Shown here piece after piece: positions 56,272 through 64,000 of a DNA stretch of 64,000 bases. A model generated the notes under the pieces. The model saw nothing but the letters and a program-made list of their open reading frames with translations. It did not search any database and was not told the DNA's origin. The first letter of the stretch is position 1. Each line of letters opens with the position of its first letter. A program made the translations under genes and the position numbers. Source of the DNA: Actinocorallia sp. API 0066 (GTDB lineage Bacteria > Actinomycetota > Actinomycetes > Streptosporangiales > Streptosporangiaceae); the NCBI RefSeq assembly GCF_020991275.1, contig NZ_JAJLQY010000004.1, positions 124,001 to 188,000 of the forward strand. The letters are read 5' to 3'.

Positions 56272-56299
56272 GGGCGCGGCCCGCCACAAGGCCGCGCCC
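56272..56299. terminator. Bidirectional terminator hairpin after the amidase gene
   Basis: GGGCGCGGCC (56272-56281) pairs perfectly with GGCCGCGCCC (56290-56299) over an 8-base loop. It lies 9 bp past the amidase stop and 8 bp past the end of the convergent minus-strand gene. Confidence 0.8.
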
Positions 56300-56307
56300 A
56301 GGACGTG

Positions 56308-56706
56308 TCAGACGCCACCGTAGGGCCAGCCCACCGGGCAGCCCTCGCGCTCCCACGCCATCCCGGCCAGCGCCTCCAGCACGAGCGCCATGTCGGTGCC
56401 GCCGTCGAGCCTCCGCCAGCCCTCGAACGCCGCCCGCCCGGCTTGCCGCCGCGTGGGCCCGCCAGCAGGGGCGACAAGCGCGATCACCTCCTCGCCCCGG
56501 TCAAGGCCGCCGCCGACAAGCCTGGCGAACTCCAGCGCACCCCGCGCCTGCAGCCGGATCGCCTCCACGCGCGACCACAACGCGTCGGCGAGGTGGACGA
56601 GACGTTCCGGAGCGAGGTCGGGACGGCCGGTCGTGGCCAGGTCGGTGCCTTCGCTGTGGTCGACGGCGCGTGGCCTCCTTCGGATCATTCCGTATAAGGC
56701 TCGCAA
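56308..56706 (-). CDS. Hypothetical protein, small, minus strand
   Basis: I do not recognise this protein. The frame gives 132 residues from a TTG at 56706, or 126 from the ATG at 56688. The predicted sequence is helical and amphipathic (LAPERLVHLADALWSRVEAIRLQARGALEFARLVGGGLDRGEEVIALV, then AGRAAFEGWRRLDGGTDMALVLEALAGMAWERE), with ordinary actinobacterial codon usage. The opposite-strand frames over the same DNA are Pro/Arg-rich. A shared terminator with the convergent amidase gene and an AT-richer promoter-like spacer at 56700-56760 support it being real. No membrane segment or signal peptide is visible. Confidence 0.55.
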   Translation of the reverse strand: MRALYGMIRRRPRAVDHSEGTDLATTGRPDLAPERLVHLADALWSRVEAIRLQARGALEFARLVGGGLDRGEEVIALVAPAGGPTRRQAGRAAFEGWRRLDGGTDMALVLEALAGMAWEREGCPVGWPYGGV

Positions 56707-56760
56707 CGGATAGTACGCCTCGCTACCATTGGTTACCGGTCAATACCAGAAAGCAGCCTT

Positions 56761-57555
56761 ATGTCAGACTCTCCGCATGGCTCGCGGCCCGTCCCTCGCC
56801 GGGCGGCGCTCGATGGGCCAGGGGGCGGTGCTCCGCCGCTGCCGGAGCGCTGCGGGAACGTCAGGGTGCACGCGCGCTGCCTGCCCGCCGAGGGCGCCCC
56901 GGCGGGCGGCGACTTCTACGACGTGGCGGAGACCCCGTTCGGCGTCCGCGCGGTCATCGGCGACGTGACGGGCCACGGCCGTCCGGTCGCGGGGCTCGCG
57001 GGCGAGGTCAGGGACGCGTTCGGCGCGCTGGCGGCGCACGAGCCGCTGCTGGAGGGCGTCGCGCTCCGGCTCGACGGGTTCGTCGCGCGGCGCTGCGGTA
57101 CGGCCTGTGAGTGCTTTGTGTCGGCGGCGCTGGTGCAGTGGGGCGCGGCGGGCGGGCAGGCGCTGGTGTGCGGGCATCCGGCGCCGCTGCTGCTGGCGGG
57201 CGACGGGGTGCGCGAGGTCCCGGTGCTGGACGGCGCGCTCCCGCTCGGGCTCGGGCAGTTGGAGCCGGGCGTCCACCGGCCCGTCGCCTTCGCCCTGGCG
57301 GCCGGGGAGTCCCTCCTGCTGTACACGGACGGCGCCATCGAGGCACGTGACGCGTCGGGCGTCATCTATCCGTTCGTCTCACGGGTCGCCGAGCTGGTGT
57401 CAGAGCAGCCGTCCTCCCTTCTCGCGGTCCTGGAGGCGGAGCTGCTCGCGCACGCGGGCGGCACCGCCAAGGACGACATCGCGTTCCTCCACCTACAGGC
57501 GGAGCCTTCGCCCGTCCCCACGTCCGTCCCGGCCATGCGCGGGCGGGCCCGGTAG
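56761..57555 (+). CDS. PP2C/SpoIIE-type serine/threonine phosphatase
   Basis: The protein is 264 residues. After a disordered Pro/Arg-rich N-terminus of about 30 residues comes the stand-alone SpoIIE phosphatase domain. Metal-binding motifs are PAGGDFYDV (about 48-56) and IGDVTGHGRPVAGLAGEVRDAF (about 66-87), then LLLYTDGAIEARD (about 187-199) and the terminal DDIAFLHL. Family members dephosphorylate anti-sigma-factor antagonists in actinobacterial stress and sporulation circuits, or act as output domains of sensors. Here no sensor domain (PAS, GAF) is fused, so the input must come from a partner. It lies upstream of the nar genes but is separated from narK by 115 bp, so a functional link is not implied. 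Confidence 0.9.
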   Translation: MSDSPHGSRPVPRRAALDGPGGGAPPLPERCGNVRVHARCLPAEGAPAGGDFYDVAETPFGVRAVIGDVTGHGRPVAGLAGEVRDAFGALAAHEPLLEGVALRLDGFVARRCGTACECFVSAALVQWGAAGGQALVCGHPAPLLLAGDGVREVPVLDGALPLGLGQLEPGVHRPVAFALAAGESLLLYTDGAIEARDASGVIYPFVSRVAELVSEQPSSLLAVLEAELLAHAGGTAKDDIAFLHLQAEPSPVPTSVPAMRGRAR

Positions 57556-57670
57556 GCGACGGCCCGCCCTGCGGTCAAGATCCGTGCCGGTGCGGGCCAA
57601 GATTCCGCGGCGTTTCGCCTTCGCCCTTCCCACCTGGGCATCTCCCGCCTGACGTGGGAGGGCGGAAGCG

Positions 57671-58891
57671 ATGGGCATGGGGACGACGGGCGGGGACCGC
57701 GGGTCGCCGGGGCTGATGCTGGGCCTGGCGACGCTCGGGTTCGCGTTGAACTTCTGGGCGTGGTCGCTGCTGAGCCCGCTCGGGCCGATGTTCAAGGACG
57801 AGCTGCGGCTGAGCCCGTTCCAGCAGTCGCTGCTGGTGGCGGTGCCTGTCATCGTCGGTTCGCTCGGCCGGATCCCGGTGGGCCTGCTCACCGACAGGTA
57901 CGGCGGCCGCGTCATGTTCACCGCCGTGTCGGCGCTGACCGTGGTGCCCGTGCTGTTCCTCGCGTGGCTGGGCGACACCTCGCTCGCGGCGCTGCTGGTC
58001 GGCGGGTTCTTCCTCGGGATCGGCGGGACGGCGTTCGCGGTCGGCGTCCCGTTCGTCAACGCCTGGTATCCGCCGGAGCGGCGCGGGACGGCGATCGGCG
58101 TCTTCGGCATGGGCATGGGCGGCACCGCGATCAGCGCGTTCACCACGGTCCGGATGGCCGACGCGTGGGGCCTGCCGGTGCCGTTCCTGGTGACGGCGGT
58201 GGTGCTGGCGGTGTTCGCGGTGGCGGCGTGGCTGCTGATGCGGGACTCGCCCGAGCGGCCGACGCCGTCGGGGTCGGCGCTCGGCGGGCTGAAGGACACG
58301 TGCCGCCTCACCGTCACCTGGGAGGCGTCGGCGCTGTACGCGGTGGCGTTCGGCGGCTATGTGGCCTTCTCCGTTTATCTGCCGACGTATCTGGAGAACG
58401 CCTACCGGCTGACGCCCACCGACGCGTCGAACCGGATGGCGGGGTTCGTGATCCTCGCGGTGGTCATGCGGCCGGTCGGCGGCTGGCTGTCGGACCGGAT
58501 CGGCGCGGTGCGGGTGCTCGCCGTCGCGATGGCCGCGGTGACGGTCGGCGCGGCCGTGCAGGCGTTCACGCCGCCGCTGATGCCGGTCGGCACCGTCGCG
58601 TTCCTGCTCATGGCGGCGGCGCTGGGCGCGGGCAGCGGCGCGGTGTTCGCGCTGGTGGCGCTGCTGGCCCCGGCGGGCAAGGTCGGCGGGGTCACGGGCG
58701 TGGTCGGCGCGGCGGGCGGTCTGGGCGGGTTCATCCCGCCGCTCATCATGGGCGCCGTCTACGGCGCCACGGGCGGGTACGGCATCGGCCTCGCGCTGCT
58801 CGCGGTGGTCGCCGCCGCGGCCGCCGCGTTCACCGCGACGTGGGTGCGCAGGGCCGTCGCGCGGCGGACGGGGGTGTCCGGTGGCCGGTGA
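57671..58891 (+). CDS. narK: Nitrate/nitrite MFS transporter (NarK/NasA, NNP family)
   Basis: The protein is 406 residues with twelve hydrophobic segments. LATLGFALNFWAWSLLSPLGPMFKDELRLSPFQQSLLVAVPVIVGSLGRIPVGLLTDRYGGR forms helices 1-2 with the substrate-binding Arg (GRIPVG). The first nitrate signature is FFLGIGGTAFAVGVPFVNAWYPPERRGTAIGVFGMGMGGTAISAF. The second Arg (MRPVGGWLSDRIG) and second nitrate signature (GKVGGVTGVVGAAGGLGGFIPPLIMG) lie in the C-terminal half. It imports nitrate, possibly in exchange for nitrite, to feed the NarG site on the cytoplasmic side. Its last 11 bases overlap the narG GTG start, so the genes are translationally coupled. Confidence 0.93.
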   Translation: MGMGTTGGDRGSPGLMLGLATLGFALNFWAWSLLSPLGPMFKDELRLSPFQQSLLVAVPVIVGSLGRIPVGLLTDRYGGRVMFTAVSALTVVPVLFLAWLGDTSLAALLVGGFFLGIGGTAFAVGVPFVNAWYPPERRGTAIGVFGMGMGGTAISAFTTVRMADAWGLPVPFLVTAVVLAVFAVAAWLLMRDSPERPTPSGSALGGLKDTCRLTVTWEASALYAVAFGGYVAFSVYLPTYLENAYRLTPTDASNRMAGFVILAVVMRPVGGWLSDRIGAVRVLAVAMAAVTVGAAVQAFTPPLMPVGTVAFLLMAAALGAGSGAVFALVALLAPAGKVGGVTGVVGAAGGLGGFIPPLIMGAVYGATGGYGIGLALLAVVAAAAAAFTATWVRRAVARRTGVSGGR

Positions 58892-61800
58892 CGGCGAGGC
58901 CGGGCTGGACGGCCCGCTGACGGACGTGCTGGTCCGTTCCCGGAGGTTCTTCACCAAGGGCGAGGTCTCCAAGGACCTGCGGGTGCTGCGTAAGCGGGGC
59001 GGCCGTGACGCCGACGTCTTCTACCGCGACAGGTGGTCCTACGACAAGATCGTCCGTTCGACGCACGGCGTGAACTGCACGGGCTCGTGCTCGTGGAAGG
59101 TGTACGTCAAGGACGGGATCATCACCTGGGAGACCCAGGAGACGGACTACCCCACGACGGGCGCGGACCGTCCCGAGTACGAGCCGCGCGGGTGCCCTCG
59201 GGGTGCCGCCTTCTCCTGGTACACCTATTCGCCCACCCGGGTGCGCTACCCCTACGTGCGGGGCCTCCTGCTGGAGATGTACCGGGAGGCCAAGAGCAGG
59301 ACGGGCGACCCGGTGACGGCCTGGGCCTCGATCGTCTCCGATCCGGAGGCGTCACGGCGGTACAAGGAGGCGCGCGGTAGGGGCGGTCTCGTCCGGGCGA
59401 CATGGGAGGAGGCCGTGGAGATCGTCGCCGCCGCGCACGTCCACACGGTCAAGGAGTTCGGCCCGGACCGGATCGCGGGGTTCTCGCCCATTCCGGCGAT
59501 GTCGATCGTCTCGCACGCGTCGGGGGCACGGTTCGTGTCGCTCATCGGCGGCACGATGCTGTCGTTCTACGACTGGTACGCCGACCTTCCGGTGGCCTCG
59601 CCGCAGGTGTTCGGCGACCAGACGGACGTGCCGGAGTCGGGCGACTGGTGGGACGCGGCCTACCTCATCATGTGGGGTTCGAACGTCCCTGTGACGCGCA
59701 CCCCCGACGCGCACTGGATGGCCGAGGCCCGCTACCGGGGCCAGAAGGTCGTCGCCGTCTCGCCCGATTACGCCGACAACGTGAAGTTCGCCGACGAGTG
59801 GCTCGCGGTGCGGCCCGGCACGGACGGCGCGCTCGGCATGGCGATGGGCCATGTGGTGCTGCGCGAGTTCTTCGTGGAACGCCAGGTGCCGTACTTCACC
59901 GACTATGTCAGGCAGTACACCGATCTTCCCTTCCTGATCCGGCTGGAGCCGGACGGGTCGGGCGCGTACCGTCCCGGCAAGTTCCTCACCGCCGCCGACC
60001 TTCCCGGCGCGCTGGCGACCGCCGAGAACGCGGCGTTCAAGACCGTCGTCCTGGACGAGGTGACGGGCGCGCCGCTGGTCCCGAACGGCTCGCTGGGGTT
60101 CCGGTTCGGCAAGGAGGGCGAGGGTCATTGGAACCTCGACCTGGGCGGCGCACGGCCCGCGCTCAGCCTCTTCGGCGAGCAGGCCGAGGGCGCGGAGGTG
60201 CTGCTCGACAGGTTCGACGCGCAGGGCACGCTGCGCAGGGGCGTCCCGGCCAGGGAGGTCGCGGGGCACCTGGTCACCACGGTGTTCGACCTTCTGCTCG
60301 CCCAGTACGGGGTCGGCAGGGAGGGGCTTCCAGGGGTCTGGCCGCAGGGCTACGAGGACGCTTCCGAGCCGTACACCCCGGCCTGGCAGGAGGCGATCAC
60401 GGGCGTCCCCGCCGTCGCGGCGGCGCGGATCGCCAGGGAGTTCGCGCGGAACGCCGAGGAGTCGCGCGGCAGGTCCATGATCATCATGGGCGCGGGGGCG
60501 AACCACTGGTTCCACTCCGACACCATCTACCGCACGTTCCTCGCGCTCACCACGCTCACCGGCTGCCAGGGCGTGAACGGGGGCGGCTGGGCGCACTACG
60601 TCGGGCAAGAGAAGTGCCGTCCTATCACCGGGTGGGCGCAGATCGCGAACGGGCTCGACTGGTCGCGGCCCGCCCGGCAGATGGTGCAGACCGCCTACTG
60701 GTACCTCAACGCCGACCAGTTCCGCTACGACGCGTTCGGCGCGGACACGCTCTCCGGCGCCCGTCCCGGCGGGTCGCTCGCCGGACGCACCACCGCCGAC
60801 GTCATCGCGCTGTCGGCACGGCTCGGCTGGATGCCGTCTTATCCGACGTTCAACCGCAATCCGCTCGATCTCGCCGACGAGGTGCGCAACTCGGGCAGGC
60901 GCGTAGGCGAGTACGTCGTGGACGAACTGAAGGCCGGACGGCTGGAGTTCGCCTGCCAGGACCCGGACGCGCCCGAGAACTTCCCGCGCGTGCTGTCGAT
61001 CTGGCGGGCCAACCTCTTCGGCTCATCCGGCAAGGGCAACGAGTACTTCCTGCGGCACCTCCTGGGCGCCCGGGACTCCCTGCGTGCCGAGGAGGCGCCA
61101 CCCGAGGCCCGGCCCAAGGACGTCGTGTGGCGGGAGGAGGCCCCGGTCGGCAAGCTCGACCTGCTCCTCAGCCTCGACTTCCGGATGACGTCCACGACAC
61201 TGCTGTCCGACGTCGTCCTGCCCGCCGCGACCTGGTACGAGAAGCACGACCTGAACACGACGGACATGCACCCGTTCGTCCACTCCTTCAACCCGGCGAT
61301 CGCGCCGCCCTGGCAGACCCGCACGGACTGGGACGCGTTCCAGACCATCGCCCGCGAGTTCAGCAGGCTCGCGGAGGGCCACCTGGGGCTCCGAGAGGAC
61401 GTCGTGGCCGTTCCCCTGCTCCATGACACCCCGGACGCGATGGCGACCCCCCACGGCGTCGTGAGGGACTGGGCGGCCGGGGAGTGCGAGCCGGAGCCGG
61501 GCAAGACGATGCCGAAACTCGTCGTGGTCGAGCGCGACTACGGGGCCGTCGGCGCGAAGATGGCGGCGCTCGGGCCACTCGTGGCGGAACTCGGCGCGGC
61601 CACCAAGGGCGTGACGTTCAGGCCGGATCACGAGATCGAGTACCTGCGCGGCAGGAACGGGACGGTCAGGGGCGGCCCCGCCGACGGACGGCCCTCGCTG
61701 CGCCGCGAGGTGCACGCCTGCGAGGCGGTGCTGGCGCTGTCCGGCACAACGAACGGGCGGCTCGCCGTCCAGGGGTTCCGGGAGCTGGAGAAGCGCACGG

Positions 61801-62567
61801 GGATGCCGCTGGCGGACCTGGCGGCCGAGCGGGAAGGCGACCGGATCACCTTCGCCGACACCCAGGCCAGGCCCACCCAGGTGATCACCTCGCCGGAGTG
61901 GTCCGGCTCGGAGACGGGCGGCCGCAGGTACTCGCCGTTCACCGTGAACGTCGAGCGGCTCAAGCCCTGGCACACCCTCACCGGCCGCCAGCACCTGTAC
62001 CTCGACCACGACTGGCTCGCCGAGCTGGGCGAGCAACTGCCCGTCTTCCGGCCGCCCCTGGACGTCGCGAGCCTGCGCGGCGAGCCGGGCCTCGGGTCGG
62101 TCGGCGAACTCGGCGTGACGGTCCGGTACCTGACGCCGCACAACAAGTGGTCGATCCACTCCGAGTACCAGGACAACCTGCTCATGCTGTCGCTCTCACG
62201 CGGCGGCCCCACGATCTGGATGAGCCCGCAGGACGCCGCGAAGGTCGGCGTGCACGACAACGACTGGATCGAGGCGGTCAACGCCAACGGCGTGGTCGTC
62301 GCCAGGGCCGTCGTCTCGCACCGGATGCCGGAGGGCACCGTCTACATGCACCACGCGCAGGACAAGCTGATCGACGTGCCGCTCGCCGAGACGTCGGGGA
62401 GGCGCGGCGGGGTGCACAACTCACTGACCCGCATCCTCATCAAGCCCACCCACCTGGTGGGCGGCTACGCGCAACTGGCGTTCGCGTTCAACTACCTCGG
62501 CCCCACCGGCAACCAGCGGGACGAGATCACCACCATCCGCCGCAGGAGCCAGGAGGTCGAGTACTGA
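58881..62567 (+). CDS. narG: Respiratory nitrate reductase alpha subunit
   Basis: The protein is 1228 residues, the expected length for NarG. Near residue 63 the 4Fe-4S (FS0) site reads HGVNCTGSC...CPRG, with His as first ligand. TDYPTTGADRPEYEPRGCPRGAAFSWY is the diagnostic NarG segment. Molybdenum bis-MGD binding regions follow: SIVSHASGARFVSLIGGTMLSFYDWYADLPVASPQVFGDQTDVPESGDWWDA supplies the Asp ligand region, with GSNVPVTRTPDAHW after it and TPHNKWSIHSEYQDN near the C-terminus. It reduces nitrate to nitrite on the inner face of the membrane with electrons from NarH and the quinol-oxidising NarI. No Tat signal is seen, as expected for cytoplasmic NarG. Stop and narH start overlap as TGATG. 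Confidence 0.97.
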   Translation: MAGDGEAGLDGPLTDVLVRSRRFFTKGEVSKDLRVLRKRGGRDADVFYRDRWSYDKIVRSTHGVNCTGSCSWKVYVKDGIITWETQETDYPTTGADRPEYEPRGCPRGAAFSWYTYSPTRVRYPYVRGLLLEMYREAKSRTGDPVTAWASIVSDPEASRRYKEARGRGGLVRATWEEAVEIVAAAHVHTVKEFGPDRIAGFSPIPAMSIVSHASGARFVSLIGGTMLSFYDWYADLPVASPQVFGDQTDVPESGDWWDAAYLIMWGSNVPVTRTPDAHWMAEARYRGQKVVAVSPDYADNVKFADEWLAVRPGTDGALGMAMGHVVLREFFVERQVPYFTDYVRQYTDLPFLIRLEPDGSGAYRPGKFLTAADLPGALATAENAAFKTVVLDEVTGAPLVPNGSLGFRFGKEGEGHWNLDLGGARPALSLFGEQAEGAEVLLDRFDAQGTLRRGVPAREVAGHLVTTVFDLLLAQYGVGREGLPGVWPQGYEDASEPYTPAWQEAITGVPAVAAARIAREFARNAEESRGRSMIIMGAGANHWFHSDTIYRTFLALTTLTGCQGVNGGGWAHYVGQEKCRPITGWAQIANGLDWSRPARQMVQTAYWYLNADQFRYDAFGADTLSGARPGGSLAGRTTADVIALSARLGWMPSYPTFNRNPLDLADEVRNSGRRVGEYVVDELKAGRLEFACQDPDAPENFPRVLSIWRANLFGSSGKGNEYFLRHLLGARDSLRAEEAPPEARPKDVVWREEAPVGKLDLLLSLDFRMTSTTLLSDVVLPAATWYEKHDLNTTDMHPFVHSFNPAIAPPWQTRTDWDAFQTIAREFSRLAEGHLGLREDVVAVPLLHDTPDAMATPHGVVRDWAAGECEPEPGKTMPKLVVVERDYGAVGAKMAALGPLVAELGAATKGVTFRPDHEIEYLRGRNGTVRGGPADGRPSLRREVHACEAVLALSGTTNGRLAVQGFRELEKRTGMPLADLAAEREGDRITFADTQARPTQVITSPEWSGSETGGRRYSPFTVNVERLKPWHTLTGRQHLYLDHDWLAELGEQLPVFRPPLDVASLRGEPGLGSVGELGVTVRYLTPHNKWSIHSEYQDNLLMLSLSRGGPTIWMSPQDAAKVGVHDNDWIEAVNANGVVVARAVVSHRMPEGTVYMHHAQDKLIDVPLAETSGRRGGVHNSLTRILIKPTHLVGGYAQLAFAFNYLGPTGNQRDEITTIRRRSQEVEY

Positions 62568-64000
62568 TGCGCGTGATGGCCCAGATGGCGATGGTGATGA
62601 ACCTCGACAAGTGCATCGGATGCCACACCTGTTCCGTCACCTGTAAACAGACGTGGACGAACCGGACGGGCGTCGAGTACGTCTGGTTCAACAACGTCGA
62701 GACAAGGCCGGGGCTCGGCTATCCGCGCACCTACGAGGACCAGGAGAAGTGGCGCGGTGGCTGGCGGCTCAACAAGCGCGGCAGGCTGACGCTGACAGCG
62801 GGCGGCAGGGTCAGGAAGCTGCTCAGCATCTTCGCCAACCCCGTGATGCCGCGCCTTGAGGACTACTACGAGCCCTGGACCTACGACTACGCGACGCTCA
62901 CCACCGCGCCGCTCCAGGAGCACCCGCCCGTCGCGCGGCCCAAGTCGCTCATCACCGGCGAGGACACCAGGATCACCTGGTCCGCGAACTGGGACGACGA
63001 CCTGGGCGGCGCGCTGGAGCACGCGCGCGGCGACGTGGTGCTGGCGAAGGTCTCCGAGCAGGTCAGGTTCGAGTTCGAGAAGACCTTCATGTTCTACCTG
63101 CCGCGGATCTGCGAGCACTGCCTCAACCCCAGCTGCGCCGCCTCCTGCCCGTCCGGGGCGATCTACAAGCGCACCGAGGACGGCATCGTGCTCGTCGACC
63201 AGGACAAGTGCCGTGGCTGGCGGATGTGCGTCACGGGCTGCCCGTACAAGAAGATCTACTTCAACCACCGGACGGGCAAGGCCGAGAAGTGCACGTTCTG
63301 CTATCCGCGCGTGGAGGTGGGCCTGCCTACGGTCTGCTCGGAGACGTGCGTGGGCAGGCTGCGGTACATCGGGCTCGTCCTCTACGACGCGGACAAAGTC
63401 CTGGAGGCGGCGTGCACGCCTGACGACACCGGCCTGTACGAGGCGCAGCGGAAGGTCTTCCTTGACCCGCACGACCCCGGCGTCCAGCGGGCGGCCGAGG
63501 AGGCGGGCATCCCGCACGACTGGATCGAGGCGGCGGGCCGCTCCCCCGTCTACGCGCTCATCAGCACCTACAAGGTCGCGCTCCCGCTGCACCCGGAGTA
63601 CCGCACCCTGCCGATGGTCTGGTACATCCCGCCTCTGTCGCCGGTGGTGGACGTCGTCCGGGACACCGGGCACGACGCCGAGGACACCGGGAACCTCTTC
63701 GCCGCCCTGGACGCGCTGCGCATCCCGATCGGGTACCTCGCGGAGCTGTTCACCGCGGGCGACCCCGAGCCCGTCGAGGCGTCCCTGCGGAAGCTGGCGG
63801 CGATGCGCGCCTACATGCGCGACATCAACCTGGGCCGGGAGCCCAATGAGCGGATCCCGCAGCGGGTGGGCATGTCCGGCGAGTCGATGTACGAGATGTA
63901 CCGGCTGCTGGCGCTCGCCAAGTACGACGAGCGGTACGTCATCCCGGCGGCGCACGCCGAGCAGGCACAGCGCCTTGAGGAGTCCGTGACGGAGTGCTCC
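62567..64000 (+). CDS. narH: Respiratory nitrate reductase beta subunit (C-terminus beyond window)
   Basis: 478 residues are visible of a usual 510-550; the frame is open at the window edge. Iron-sulfur ligands are in CIGCHTCSVTC (residues 16-26), then CEHCLNPSCAASCPSGAIY and CRGWRMCVTGCPYKKIYFN around 184-235. The Trp in CRGWRMC is the NarH-specific replacement that yields a 3Fe-4S centre, and CTFCYPRVEVGLPTVCSETC supplies the remaining ligands. TTAPLQEHPPVARPKSLITG and YIPPLSPVVD are also family hallmarks. It passes electrons from NarI heme to NarG. narJ and narI are expected just beyond the right edge. Confidence 0.97.
   Translation, partial: MRVMAQMAMVMNLDKCIGCHTCSVTCKQTWTNRTGVEYVWFNNVETRPGLGYPRTYEDQEKWRGGWRLNKRGRLTLTAGGRVRKLLSIFANPVMPRLEDYYEPWTYDYATLTTAPLQEHPPVARPKSLITGEDTRITWSANWDDDLGGALEHARGDVVLAKVSEQVRFEFEKTFMFYLPRICEHCLNPSCAASCPSGAIYKRTEDGIVLVDQDKCRGWRMCVTGCPYKKIYFNHRTGKAEKCTFCYPRVEVGLPTVCSETCVGRLRYIGLVLYDADKVLEAACTPDDTGLYEAQRKVFLDPHDPGVQRAAEEAGIPHDWIEAAGRSPVYALISTYKVALPLHPEYRTLPMVWYIPPLSPVVDVVRDTGHDAEDTGNLFAALDALRIPIGYLAELFTAGDPEPVEASLRKLAAMRAYMRDINLGREPNERIPQRVGMSGESMYEMYRLLALAKYDERYVIPAAHAEQAQRLEESVTECS

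Noticed and set aside
62492-63955. 487-residue open frame opposite narH
   Set aside because: It is antisense to NarH, whose iron-sulfur ligands are all present on the plus strand.

Overview
The window is high-GC DNA from an actinomycete. The evidence is the GC-rich third codon positions, translationally coupled GTG/ATG starts, a modular type I polyketide synthase (PKS), a calerythrin-like EF-hand protein, a leaderless start, and a respiratory nitrate reductase of actinobacterial arrangement. A Streptosporangiales member such as Actinomadura would fit, but the genus cannot be fixed from the sequence alone.

Layout: (1) 1-2.3 kb: a truncated EamA-type exporter divergent from an IclR-type regulator, then a GNAT acetyltransferase. 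(2) 2.5-7.8 kb, minus strand: a peptide-type ABC importer operon (lipoprotein, two permeases, fused double ATPase) ending at an 18-bp terminator stem. (3) 8.0-37.8 kb, minus strand: a type I PKS cluster of four synthase genes, followed by an SDR reductase and two overlapping SnoaL/NTF2-like genes. (4) 37.9-39.2 kb: a short LuxR-type regulator. (5) 39.5-45.2 kb, minus strand: three luciferase-like flavin monooxygenases, a half-length glutathionyl-hydroquinone-reductase-like protein and an orphan double ABC ATPase. (6) 45.2-49.0 kb: a PPOX-fold flavin/F420 protein and a single-chain biotin-dependent carboxylase (BC-BCCP-CT). (7) 49-51.4 kb: a repeat-bearing spacer and a DUF3592-like membrane protein. 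(8) 51.6-57.6 kb: housekeeping and accessory genes (DUF981, XRE-cupin, EF-hand, serine hydrolase, UBP zinc finger, amidase, PP2C phosphatase). (9) 57.7-64 kb: narK-narG-narH, with narH cut by the window edge.

The PKS reads as a colinear line transcribed right to left. The loading module is KSQ-AT(methylmalonyl)-ACP. Module 1 is KS-AT(malonyl)-DH-ER-KR-ACP; module 2 is KS-AT(malonyl)-KR-ACP; module 3 is KS-AT(malonyl)-DH-KR-ACP; module 4 is KS-AT(methylmalonyl)-ACP; module 5 is KS-AT(malonyl)-DH-KR-ACP-TE. Textbook logic predicts a C14 chain: 9-hydroxy-4-methyl-5-oxotrideca-2,6-dienoic acid. It could close to a 10-membered macrolactone or an alpha-pyrone, or, after SDR reduction of the C5 ketone, a 5,6-dihydropyranone. 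The two SnoaL-like proteins are candidate cyclases. I do not recognise a known product with this exact programme.

A near-identical direct-repeat motif (half-sites TARGGGT and CTAGGGG, one helical turn apart) lies upstream of both the first PKS gene and the ABC importer operon, with a weaker version upstream of the LuxR gene. This suggests the importer belongs to the same regulon. A second, unrelated palindrome lies upstream of the flavin monooxygenase operon.
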